DNA of 64,000 nucleotides from Qiania dongpingensis (GTDB lineage: Bacteria > Bacillota > Clostridia > Lachnospirales > Lachnospiraceae). The stretch's first letter is position 1. Every line of letters begins with the position of its first letter. Position numbers and translations under genes: made by a program. The DNA lies in NCBI RefSeq assembly GCF_014337195.1, contig NZ_CP060634.1, positions 2,604,001-2,668,000 of the forward strand, read 5' to 3'. Shown here one piece after another: positions 44,604 through 52,236 of this stretch. Below the pieces are notes generated by a model, which made no database searches, was not told the origin of the DNA, and worked only from the letters and a program-made list of their open reading frames with translations.

Positions 44604-45557
44604 ATGAAGATACTTGTGATATCCGGTTTTCTGGGAGCGGGGAAGACTACTTTTATTAAAGCATTGGCAAAGCATACGGGTAAGGATTTTGCGATCCTGG
44701 AAAATGAATACGGTTCCGTTGGGGTCGACGGCGATACGCTCAAAGACAGTATGGATGCGGGAAATGTCAACATTTGGGAGATGGCAGAAGGGTGTATCTG
44801 CTGTTCTATGAAGGGAGACTTTACGGCCTCTGTCCTGACCATCGCCAATACGGTGGATCCGGAATATCTGGTGATAGAGCCCACAGGGGTGGGTATGCTG
44901 AGCAATATCATACAGAGTCTCCAGGAAATCGAATATGAAAGGATTTCACTGCTGGCGCCCGTCACCATAGTGGACGGGCACAGCTATGAGCGTTACCGCC
45001 GGGAGTTTCCGGAGCTTTATAGGGATCAGATCGCATCCGCCCGTACTATAGTCGCGTCCAAGATGGAACAGGCAGATGCAGAGGAAAGAAAAGTTCTGGG
45101 AAAGAAGCTTAGAGAATGGAATCCGGATGCTCTGATAGTCACAGAGCATTACAGCGGTATGAGTTCGGATTGGTGGAACAGACTGCTGGAGTCAGGCTAT
45201 GACGGACAGGTCCTGAAGGATGCGGGAGCGAACACAGAGGGGATGCCGGATACATTTTCTCTGAACGGTGTCTCCCTGGAAAGTCCGGAAAGGCTGATCC
45301 TTTTAATGGAGCAGATCGTCTATGGACAGTTTGGCGACATTTTCCGGGCCAAGGGACACCTGCGGGCCGGCGGCCGGATGTTTAGGTTTGATGTGGCGGA
45401 CGGCCAGTATTCGGTAATGGATATGGATACGGATCAGGAAGGGAAAGCCGTATTTATCGGCAATGATATCAGCCGGCAGAAGCTGCGCCGGGTTTTTTTC
45501 AGGAGGAGGGAAAAGGGAGCTCCTGTGAAGGCGCGCGCGGAAATCTCAAGAAGTTAG
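44604..45557 (+). CDS. CobW/CobN-type G3E GTPase (metal chaperone family)
   Basis: 317 residues. P-loop SGFLGAGKTTFIKAL, the metal-binding CxCC motif in EGCICCSMKGDF, and VIEPTGVGM are the G3E signatures. The C-terminal CobW_C-like domain (GQFGDIFRAKGHLRAGGRMF) is present though short. These GTPases insert Zn, Co or Ni into client proteins. The zinc-dependent ADH just upstream is a plausible client, but a terminator separates the two genes and no histidine-rich tail indicates which metal. Confidence 0.9.
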   Translation: MKILVISGFLGAGKTTFIKALAKHTGKDFAILENEYGSVGVDGDTLKDSMDAGNVNIWEMAEGCICCSMKGDFTASVLTIANTVDPEYLVIEPTGVGMLSNIIQSLQEIEYERISLLAPVTIVDGHSYERYRREFPELYRDQIASARTIVASKMEQADAEERKVLGKKLREWNPDALIVTEHYSGMSSDWWNRLLESGYDGQVLKDAGANTEGMPDTFSLNGVSLESPERLILLMEQIVYGQFGDIFRAKGHLRAGGRMFRFDVADGQYSVMDMDTDQEGKAVFIGNDISRQKLRRVFFRRREKGAPVKARAEISRS

Positions 45558-45577
45558 GATGGCATAAATATCGTCTT

Positions 45578-45605
45578 TTGGGAAATAATAGGATGAGAAT
45601 ATAGT
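45578..45605 (+). promoter_or_regulatory. Possible promoter of DUF305 gene
   Basis: TTGGGA (45578-45583), 16 bases, TATAGT (45600-45605), just before the GGAGG site. Confidence 0.4.
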
Positions 45606-45621
45606 TCCGATGGAGGGCGAT

Positions 45622-46239
45622 ATGAAAAAATACCGGATAGCCTTGGCTGTTTCCGCCGTGCTGGTCCTGCTCAGCGGATGCGGCAGCAGTAAAAAAGAAT
45701 TGAACGCGTATATGAGCGAGCAGGATGAGATCATGGATGAGATGATGGAAAAGATGGATGATGTGGAGCCTTCCGGCTCGGCAGCCGCGACATTTTTGAA
45801 TCAGATGATACCTCATCATCAGTCCGCTGTTAAAATGTCTCAGAGCTATCTGCAGCACGCGGGAGAAAAAGGTGAGTTCAAAGAGCTTGCGGAACAGATT
45901 ATCAGCACTCAGGAAGATGAGATAAAACAGATGAGTGAAATGGCCGCAAGGATCTTGGACGAAGGAAAGGCGGACGAGGAGCAGGAGACTCTTTATCTGG
46001 AAGAATACGAAGGTATGATGAAAAGTCACCATATGGCTCATGACTCCCAGGCAAAAAGCCTTGACAGGGCTTTTGCGGAAGGGATGTCGATGCATCATCA
46101 GATGGCGGTAGATATGTCAAAAGCCATTCTGAACCATACCGATGAGGAAGAGGTGATCCGGCTGGCCAATGCCATCATCACCCAGCAGGAAAAAGAGATT
46201 CAGCAGATGGAACAAGAGAACGGCGGACACGCCCATTGA
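45622..46239 (+). CDS. DUF305 lipoprotein
   Basis: 205 residues from ATG 45622 (GGAGG upstream). A lipoprotein signal peptide ends LVLLSGCGSS, the Cys being lipidated. Two His-rich copies of the DUF305 four-helix motif follow: MIPHHQSAVKMSQ and MSMHHQMAVDMSK, each with HHQ, plus MMKSHHMAHDS. The protein is Met- and His-rich, ending GGHAH, which suits copper or other metal binding outside the membrane. Members often accompany copper resistance genes; none is nearby here. Confidence 0.9.
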   Translation: MKKYRIALAVSAVLVLLSGCGSSKKELNAYMSEQDEIMDEMMEKMDDVEPSGSAAATFLNQMIPHHQSAVKMSQSYLQHAGEKGEFKELAEQIISTQEDEIKQMSEMAARILDEGKADEEQETLYLEEYEGMMKSHHMAHDSQAKSLDRAFAEGMSMHHQMAVDMSKAILNHTDEEEVIRLANAIITQQEKEIQQMEQENGGHAH

Positions 46240-46240
46240 T

Positions 46241-46273
46241 AAAAGCCGGAGGGTGAAGCCCCCCCGGCTTTTT
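46241..46273. terminator. Bidirectional terminator
   Basis: AAAAGCCGG and CCGGCTTTTT flank GGG/CCC, between the convergent DUF305 and metY genes. Confidence 0.85.
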
Positions 46274-46275
46274 GG

Positions 46276-47568
46276 TCAGACAGCTGGCTGGGCGAACGCC
46301 TGGCCCAGATCCTCCAGGATATCGTCGATATGCTCGGTGCCTATGGACAGGCGGATCGTATTCGGATGGATTCCCTGAGCGGAAAGCTCTTCTTCCGTAA
46401 GCTGGGAATGCGTGGTGGAGGCCGGATGAATCACCAGAGATTTCACGTCGGCTACGTTGGCAAGCAAAGAGAAAATCTCCAAGCGGTCAATGAAATCCTG
46501 TGCTTCTTTGGCTCCTCCCTTGATCTCAAAGGTGAATATGGAAACTCCGCCGTGGGGAAAGTACTTTTGATATAAGGCGTGGTGGGGATGATCGGGAAGA
46601 AACGGGTGGTTGACCTTTTCCACCTGCGGATGCCTGGAGAGGAAATCCACGACCTTCAGCGCGTTCGATACGTGACGTTCCACACGGAGAGAAAGGGTTT
46701 CCAGACCCTGAAGGAATAAAAAGGCATGGAGGGGGGCCAGAGTCGCGCCGGTATCTCTCAGGAGGATCGCTCGGATTTTAGTCACGAACGCGGCATTTCC
46801 GGCCGCCTTTGTAAAGCTGATTCCGTGATAGCTGGGGTTGGGTTCGGTGAGAGAAGGGAATTTGCCGCTGGCTTCCCAGTCGAACTTGCCGCTGTCGATG
46901 ATCACGCCGCCGATGGCCGTACCGTGGCCTCCTATGAATTTAGTGGCGGAATGGACTACAATATCCGCGCCATATTCAAAGGGACGTACCAGAAAGGGAG
47001 TCGCGAAGGTGGAATCCACGACCAACGGAATCTTATGCTTGTGGGCCGCAGCGGCCACGGCTTCGATATCGATCAGAGTGGCGTTGGGGTTGCCGATCGT
47101 CTCAATGAATACTGCTTTTGTACGTTCGTTTATGGCATTTTCAAAAGCGTTCTCTTCATCCGCGTCCACGAAAACGGCGGTGATCCCGTATTGGGGAAGC
47201 GTATGCTCCAGCAGATTGTAAGTCCCGCCGTATATGGTTTTGGCAGAAACGATATTGTCCCCGGCCTGAGCAAGATTTAAAAAGGTATAGGTAATGGCCG
47301 CGGCTCCGGAGGCTACGCCCAGCGCGGCAGTGCCTCCCTCCAGCGCCGCCATGCGCTGTTCAAATACATCGACGGTGGAATTCGTCAGCCTGCCGTAGAT
47401 ATTGCCCGCGTCGGTGAGAGCGAAACGGGCCGCCGCATGGGCGGAATCCTTAAATACATAGGATGTGGTCTGATAAATAGGGACGGCCCTCGCGTCCGTG
47501 GCGGAGTCGGGGGCTTCTTGGCCTGCATGCAGCTGGATCGTTTCAAATCGGTAGGAATGTCTGTTCAT
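46276..47568 (-). CDS. metY: O-acetylhomoserine sulfhydrylase
   Basis: 430 residues from ATG 47568 (GAGGTG upstream). Cys/Met-metabolism PLP fold with [20 protein letters not shown], the PLP lysine in [18 protein letters not shown], and a length and insertions typical of MetY (about 430) rather than MetB (about 380). It combines O-acetylhomoserine with sulfide or methanethiol to give homocysteine or methionine. Divergent from cysK, and both promoters carry the same operator-like sequence, so the two sulfur-assimilation genes are likely co-regulated. Confidence 0.95.
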   Translation of the reverse strand: MNRHSYRFETIQLHAGQEAPDSATDARAVPIYQTTSYVFKDSAHAAARFALTDAGNIYGRLTNSTVDVFEQRMAALEGGTAALGVASGAAAITYTFLNLAQAGDNIVSAKTIYGGTYNLLEHTLPQYGITAVFVDADEENAFENAINERTKAVFIETIGNPNATLIDIEAVAAAAHKHKIPLVVDSTFATPFLVRPFEYGADIVVHSATKFIGGHGTAIGGVIIDSGKFDWEASGKFPSLTEPNPSYHGISFTKAAGNAAFVTKIRAILLRDTGATLAPLHAFLFLQGLETLSLRVERHVSNALKVVDFLSRHPQVEKVNHPFLPDHPHHALYQKYFPHGGVSIFTFEIKGGAKEAQDFIDRLEIFSLLANVADVKSLVIHPASTTHSQLTEEELSAQGIHPNTIRLSIGTEHIDDILEDLGQAFAQPAV

Positions 47569-47636
47569 AGTGAGCACCTCTTCAGCTTTCATTTCTATTC
47601 TCTTTTTTATGGATACGAAACATATCAAGCACATAT

Positions 47637-47690
47637 AACCTATGGAATTGATATGCTTTACATATTACATAAGGATTTTTTCTTTGTCAA
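47637..47690 (-). promoter_or_regulatory. metY promoter and operator candidate
   Basis: On the minus strand TTGACA (47685-47690), 17 bases, TAATAT (47662-47667). Eight bases downstream of the -10 is the sequence AACCTATGGAATTGATA (plus strand 47637-47653), which is shared with cysK. Confidence 0.65.
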
Positions 47691-47737
47691 GTAAATTTAT
47701 CCAGAAAAGTAAAATAAGTACTTTGTTACAATAGGGA

Positions 47738-47790
47738 TTGACAGATCAAGATCAGAGTGATATCATAAAACCTATAAAATTGATAGGTTT
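47738..47790 (+). promoter_or_regulatory. cysK promoter and operator candidate
   Basis: TTGACA (47738-47743), 17 bases, TATCAT (47761-47766). AACCTAT (47769-47775) and ATAGGTT (47783-47789) form a perfect dyad over the start site, within AACCTATAAAATTGATA. The Rrf2 protein encoded after cysK is the obvious candidate ligand. Confidence 0.7.
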
Positions 47791-47817
47791 AATAAGATAA
47801 AAGAAAGAGGAATCGTT

Positions 47818-47856
47818 ATGAGACAGTCTAAAAAAAAGAAACGATGTTGCCGCTAA
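47818..47856 (+). CDS. Putative cysteine leader peptide (12 codons)
   Basis: A tiny reading frame between the cysK promoter and cysK: Met-Arg-Gln-Ser-Lys4-Arg-Cys-Cys-Arg and stop. AGAGGA lies 6 bases upstream of the ATG, and the transcription start would be near 47773. The tandem UGU-UGC codons close to the stop are what a translation-attenuation or ribosome-stalling leader for cysteine would have. No clear terminator/antiterminator pair follows. A small ATCAT/ATGAT hairpin lies just before the cysK AGGAGG. Function is inferred from position and content. Confidence 0.5.
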   Translation: MRQSKKKKRCCR

Positions 47857-47923
47857 AAAGATTTCATAAGGGTACGGGAAACTGACAGAATATCATAATA
47901 GGAATGATCAGGAGGAATAACGA

Positions 47924-48853
47924 ATGCGGACATTTGAAAGAATCACAGATTTAATCGGCGGAACGCCTCTCTTGGAGCTTAAGAATTATGAAAAGGAGCA
48001 TGGGCTTTCGGCTACAATCCTCGCTAAGCTGGAATATTTCAATCCGGCGGGAAGCGTAAAGGACAGGATAGCGAGAGCCATGATTGATGATGCTGAGGCA
48101 AAGGGCCTCTTAAAGCCGGGGTCGGTGATCATTGAACCGACCAGCGGCAATACGGGGATCGGTCTTTCCGCGGTAGCGGCATCCAGGGGCTACCGGATCA
48201 TTCTCACGATGCCGGACACCATGAGTGTAGAACGCCGCAGCCTGTTAAAGGCATACGGTGCGGAGCTGGTATTGACGGAGGGCATAAAAGGGATGAAGGG
48301 GGCCATCGCCAAAGCCGAGGAGCTGGCAGATGAAATAGAAGGAAGCTTTATACCCAGCCAGTTTTCCAATGGGGCAAATCCTGAGGTTCACCGGCAGACA
48401 ACAGGACCGGAAATCTGGGCGGATACAGACGGCAAGGTAGATATTTTTGTGGCGGGCGTGGGTACCGGCGGAACCGTGACAGGCGTTGGAGAATATCTGA
48501 AATCGAAAAATCCGGATATCAAGGTCGTTGCCGTGGAGCCGACCGGTTCTCCTGTTCTATCCAAGGGGACCGCGGGGCCGCATAAAATACAGGGTATCGG
48601 CGCGGGCTTTGTGCCGGATACCCTGAACACGGAAATATATGATGAAATCATGCTGGTGGAGAACGAAGAAGCCTTTGAAGCAGGCAGGAGCCTAGCGAAA
48701 AATGAAGGAGTGCTTGTGGGCATTTCTTCCGGAGCGGCCGTATCGGCGGCCGCGGTACTGGCAAGACGTCCGGAAAACGCGGGCAAGATTATCGTGGCGC
48801 TGCTTCCGGATACCGGAGAACGGTATCTTTCTACTCCGATGTTTTCTGAATAG
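47924..48853 (+). CDS. cysK: Cysteine synthase A
   Basis: 309 residues, with AGGAGG at 47910. The PLP lysine is in [15 protein letters not shown], the substrate loop is [11 protein letters not shown], the phosphate-binding loop is [15 protein letters not shown], and [12 protein letters not shown] closes the site. It makes cysteine from O-acetylserine and sulfide. The C-terminus and length are those of CysK rather than CysM. Regulated by the dyad promoter and possibly by the 12-codon leader. Confidence 0.97.
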   Translation: MRTFERITDLIGGTPLLELKNYEKEHGLSATILAKLEYFNPAGSVKDRIARAMIDDAEAKGLLKPGSVIIEPTSGNTGIGLSAVAASRGYRIILTMPDTMSVERRSLLKAYGAELVLTEGIKGMKGAIAKAEELADEIEGSFIPSQFSNGANPEVHRQTTGPEIWADTDGKVDIFVAGVGTGGTVTGVGEYLKSKNPDIKVVAVEPTGSPVLSKGTAGPHKIQGIGAGFVPDTLNTEIYDEIMLVENEEAFEAGRSLAKNEGVLVGISSGAAVSAAAVLARRPENAGKIIVALLPDTGERYLSTPMFSE

Positions 48854-48867
48854 TTAAAAGCCAGGAG

Positions 48868-49305
48868 CTATATCATATAATCATTGCTGTACCGTTCTCT
48901 CTGCCGGTCTAAAAGGTCCTGCAGGGTGATGCTGTCCAGATATTCATTGATCACCCGGTTAAGCCCCTGCCATACGGAAAGCGTGGCACATTCGTCACAG
49001 CGGCTGCACTGATTTGGCTCATGGTCCAGACAGGCGACGGGAGAGAGGCTTCCCTCCGTGAGGCGCAGAATATCTCCCACCGTATATTTATCGGGGGATT
49101 TTGCCAGCCGGTATCCTCCCTGGAAACCGCGGCTGGCCTGGAGGATACCGGATTGATTCAGGATTGGGATAATCTGTTCCAAATATTTTTTAGAGATTCC
49201 CTGGCGGGCGGCAATATCTTTGAGCGCAGTGTATCCGTCATTTTGGCGCTCGGCGAGGTCCAGAAGCATACGCAGGGCGTAGCGGCCTTTAGTTGAAATT
49301 TTCAT
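48868..49305 (-). CDS. Rrf2-family regulator (CymR/IscR-like)
   Basis: 145 residues from ATG 49305 with GGGAGGTG upstream. Rrf2 winged helix: MKISTKGRYALRMLLDLAER, IAARQGISKKYLEQIIPIL, SRGFQGGYRLAKSP. The later loop ACLDHEPNQCSRCDECATL has four cysteines, where IscR and related sensors hold a 2Fe-2S cluster. Lying beside cysK and metY, it most likely represses them like CymR, sensing cysteine supply or Fe-S/redox state. Its own promoter lacks an obvious copy of the 17-base operator. Confidence 0.9.
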   Translation of the reverse strand: MKISTKGRYALRMLLDLAERQNDGYTALKDIAARQGISKKYLEQIIPILNQSGILQASRGFQGGYRLAKSPDKYTVGDILRLTEGSLSPVACLDHEPNQCSRCDECATLSVWQGLNRVINEYLDSITLQDLLDRQRERYSNDYMI

Positions 49306-49396
49306 TTTTACACCTCCCAATATATTAACCATAATAACATGTATTTAGTAGGCTTTCAAGCCTGAGTGATTTGAGTCTCTGGCCATAATGAATATG

Positions 49397-49451
49397 AAAA
49401 AGCAGAAGGAAGGCGTCTATATGGATAGAACGGCCTTTCTTCTGCTTTTTT
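49397..49451. terminator. Bidirectional terminator
   Basis: AAAAAGCAGAAGGAAGGC pairs with GCCTTTCTTCTGCTTTTT almost perfectly around a 19-base loop. It ends the 45-residue gene before the Rrf2 gene. Confidence 0.85.
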
Positions 49452-49506
49452 GTGGGGCAATATTGCGCAGAGTGTTATTTGCCCGAGATTTTTAATACTC
49501 CGGCGC

Positions 49507-49644
49507 TCAGCGCACGGTTTCTTTATACGCGATCAGAACGATTTTTTCTTTGGTCTCCTTCTCCAGCTCTTTTTCCAGGGCTTTGATTTTATCCAGGGTA
49601 TTTGTTGAAACATCAGCTACATTGTACTCTTTGTGGTTTTCCAT
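49507..49644 (-). CDS. Conserved 45-residue hypothetical protein
   Basis: Starts at ATG 49644 with an ideal GAGGTGAT site. A short N-terminal stretch (MENHKEYNVADVSTN) precedes a charged amphipathic helix (LDKIKALEKELEKETKEKIV) and a C-terminal strand (LIAYKETVR). Similar tiny proteins are, as far as I recall, common in Clostridia and uncharacterised. Its own terminator and good ribosome site argue for real expression. No function is proposed. Confidence 0.7.
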   Translation of the reverse strand: MENHKEYNVADVSTNTLDKIKALEKELEKETKEKIVLIAYKETVR

Positions 49645-49756
49645 CGTTATCACCTCAGGCTTAGTATGCCTGGAACGGCGAAATTCATGCGAAAACAAGA
49701 ATTTTCTAGTTTAGATGGAACGTAATAAAATCCTAACAAATTTTTAATGGGAAGCG

Positions 49757-49765
49757 TGCTATAAT
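49757..49765 (+). promoter_or_regulatory. Extended -10 promoter of DarA-like gene
   Basis: TGCTATAAT, an extended -10 element, 33 bases before the start codon; no good -35. Confidence 0.5.
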
Positions 49766-49797
49766 ATAAGAAATATAAGCTGAAGGAGGATACGCAT

Positions 49798-50136
49798 ATG
49801 AAGATGATAATGGCGATCATCCACCACGAGGATGAAATGGATACGGTAAGATGCTTGAATGAGCAGAACTTTTTTGTGACAAAGCTGTCGACCACAGGCG
49901 GATTCCTGAAAGGAAAGAACACTACCATCATGATAGGTACGGAGGATGAACGGGTGGACGACGCGGTAAACGTCATCCGGGAAAATGCCGGAAAACGGAG
50001 GGCCATACGCTATGATAATTCCGGAAACCTGACGGGAGGCTCATATACGGGAATCAATATGCCGGTGCCTTTAGAAGTGGAAGTGGGCGGCTGCACGATA
50101 TTTGAATTCCCGATCGACCGGATCGAAAAATTCTGA
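49798..50136 (+). CDS. c-di-AMP receptor, DarA/PstA PII-like family
   Basis: 112 residues, with AAGGAGG upstream. Ferredoxin-like PII fold: MKMIMAIIHHEDEMDTVRCL, FFVTKLSTTGGFLKGKNTT, then VNVIRENAGKR and the C-terminal strand VEVGGCTIFEFPIDRIEKF. TKLSTTGGFL is the conserved nucleotide-binding loop of the family known as DUF970/YaaQ. It forms trimers that bind c-di-AMP. The output is still unknown in most bacteria. Confidence 0.93.
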   Translation: MKMIMAIIHHEDEMDTVRCLNEQNFFVTKLSTTGGFLKGKNTTIMIGTEDERVDDAVNVIRENAGKRRAIRYDNSGNLTGGSYTGINMPVPLEVEVGGCTIFEFPIDRIEKF

Positions 50137-50170
50137 CTGCATAGAAAACAGATGAAACGGAGCGTTTGAG

Positions 50171-52126
50171 ATGGATACGGTAGTGGGAATGCTGGCTCAT
50201 GTGGACGCCGGAAAGACGACTCTTACAGAAGCTATGCTCTATGAAGCGGGAATGATACGGAAACGGGGCAGGGTGGACCGCGGAGACGCCTTTTTGGACA
50301 GCAGCCGGATAGAGCGGGAGAGAGGAATCACGGTCTTTTCCCGCCAGGCAGCGCTCGATTTCGGCGGAAGGAGTTTCATACTGCTGGATACTCCGGGACA
50401 TGTGGATTTTGCCGGAGAGATGGAACGGGTTTTGGACATCCTGGATTATGGAATTTTGGTAGTGGATGGAAACGCCGGGATACAGGGGCATACAAAGACC
50501 ATTTGGAGACTTCTTAAAAAAAAGGGGCTTCCGGTGTTTCTATTCATTAATAAGATGGACAGGGAAGGCATCGGAGAAAAAGCCATATTGAAACAGCTGG
50601 AGACAGCTTTTGGAGCCGGGTTCGTACCGGCTTCTTTGGCTGCGGCGGAGGACGGGCAGATCCGGTTTTCAGAAGAAATGAAAGAGGAGATTACGTCCCT
50701 TGAAGATGAGGTGCTGGAAGAATATCTGGAAGGGAAGATATCAGAGCTCCGGTGGCTGGAGATTTTCCGCAGACAGATAAGAGAACGGCTGGCATACCCG
50801 TGTCTGTTTGGCGCGGCGCTGTCCGGGGACGGCGTGCCGGAGCTGCTGTCGCTCCTTGCGGCGTGTACAGATCAAAAGGAAGAATCCCCTGATTTTGGCG
50901 CAAAGGTATATAAGATCCTTCACGATGATCAGGGGAACCGGATCACGTTTCTGCGGCTGACGGGCGGAATGCTTCATGTGAAGGATATCATACGTTTTAA
51001 GGGGGAAAAAGAGGAGGAAAAAGTCAATCAGATCCGCCTTTACAGCGGAGACCGGTATCAGACTGTACAGGAAATCCGCGCCGGCACAGTGGCCGGGGTC
51101 ACGGGACTTACAAGGACCCGGCCGGGACAGGGACTGGGGTACGAGGAGGACGGCGGGCCGTACCTCCTGTGCCCTGTGATGGCAGTCCAGGTGTTGGTCA
51201 AAGACGGCACAGATAGTTTGACAGCCCTCAAATATCTCCATATTCTGGAGGAAGAGGAGCCAGGCCTCGCTATCCGGTATCAAAGAGAAACAGGAGAAAT
51301 CCAGGCATCTGTCATGGGGACCGTCCAGCTGGAGATCCTGAAAGCGCTTATCATGGAACGGTTCCATATGGAAATAGAATTCGGCCCGTGCCGGGTTCTG
51401 TACCAGGAGACGATCGCTGGGCCGGTGATGGGCTATGGCCATTATGAACCTCTGCGTCATTATGCGGAGGTTCACCTTCTGCTGCGGCCGGGAGGAAGAG
51501 GACAGGGGATAAGGGCTTTTTCAGACTGTAGTCAGGATGAGCTGGACGGCAGCTATCAGCGCCTGATCCTTCACCATATTCTGGAAAAAGAACACAGAGG
51601 AATCCTGACTGGGGCGCCGCTTACCGATGTGGATATCATCCTGAAAGCAGGGCGGGCCCATCTGAAGCACACAGAGGGCGGTGATTTCCGGGAGGCAGTA
51701 TACCGGGCGGTGAGGCAGGGGCTGGAGAAGGCGGAGACGATTCTTTTGGAGCCCTGGTACCGCTTTGAGATTGAAGTACCGGAAGGGCTGTCCGGTAAAG
51801 TGATGATGGATATTCAAAAACGAAACGGAACATTTTTACCTCCGGAATCTGGGAACGGAAGGACGGTCATATGCGGCAGGGGGCCCGTGTCGGAGTTCAT
51901 GGAATATCCTCTGGAGCTGGCTTCTTTGAGCAGAGGAGACGGCACCGCTTTGTTTCAGCCGGACGGATATGCGCCCTGTCATGATCAGGAGGAGGCGGCA
52001 GCCGCCTCAGGCTACGTAAAGGAGCGGGATCTGGAAAATCCGTCCTGCTCTATATTCTGCTCCCATGGGGCGGGATATGAAGTGAAATGGTACGATGTGG
52101 ACCGGATGCGGCACATAAAAGGATGA
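50171..52126 (+). CDS. EF-G/TetM-like translation GTPase
   Basis: 651 residues, about the size of Tet(M). G1 AHVDAGKTTLTEAML, switch I ERERGITVFSRQAA, G3 LLDTPGHVDFAGEM and G4 FINKMDREG are intact. EF-G-like domains II to V follow. In domain IV the drug-displacing loop of Tet proteins (containing Ser-Pro-Val-Ser) is absent; the equivalent region reads KHTEGGDFREAVYRAV. It therefore belongs to the chromosomal TetM-like GTPases whose role is unclear, and tetracycline resistance should not be inferred. It follows the DarA gene by 34 bases. Confidence 0.87.
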   Translation: MDTVVGMLAHVDAGKTTLTEAMLYEAGMIRKRGRVDRGDAFLDSSRIERERGITVFSRQAALDFGGRSFILLDTPGHVDFAGEMERVLDILDYGILVVDGNAGIQGHTKTIWRLLKKKGLPVFLFINKMDREGIGEKAILKQLETAFGAGFVPASLAAAEDGQIRFSEEMKEEITSLEDEVLEEYLEGKISELRWLEIFRRQIRERLAYPCLFGAALSGDGVPELLSLLAACTDQKEESPDFGAKVYKILHDDQGNRITFLRLTGGMLHVKDIIRFKGEKEEEKVNQIRLYSGDRYQTVQEIRAGTVAGVTGLTRTRPGQGLGYEEDGGPYLLCPVMAVQVLVKDGTDSLTALKYLHILEEEEPGLAIRYQRETGEIQASVMGTVQLEILKALIMERFHMEIEFGPCRVLYQETIAGPVMGYGHYEPLRHYAEVHLLLRPGGRGQGIRAFSDCSQDELDGSYQRLILHHILEKEHRGILTGAPLTDVDIILKAGRAHLKHTEGGDFREAVYRAVRQGLEKAETILLEPWYRFEIEVPEGLSGKVMMDIQKRNGTFLPPESGNGRTVICGRGPVSEFMEYPLELASLSRGDGTALFQPDGYAPCHDQEEAAAASGYVKERDLENPSCSIFCSHGAGYEVKWYDVDRMRHIKG

Positions 52127-52148
52127 GAAAAAAGAAGGTGCAAAAGAC

Positions 52149-52177
52149 TTGTAAAAGGATGTCTTCGGTGATACAAT
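52149..52177 (+). promoter_or_regulatory. Promoter of MATE gene
   Basis: TTGTAA (52149-52154), 17 bases, TACAAT (52172-52177). Confidence 0.6.
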
Positions 52178-52236
52178 CGGAATCGGTATAAGAAAAATAG
52201 TATGAAAAGCTTTGCGGACGGAACAGGGGAAAATAC

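Noticed and set aside
50171..52126. Tetracycline resistance gene
   Set aside because: Domain IV lacks the loop needed for drug displacement, so overall similarity alone does not support resistance.
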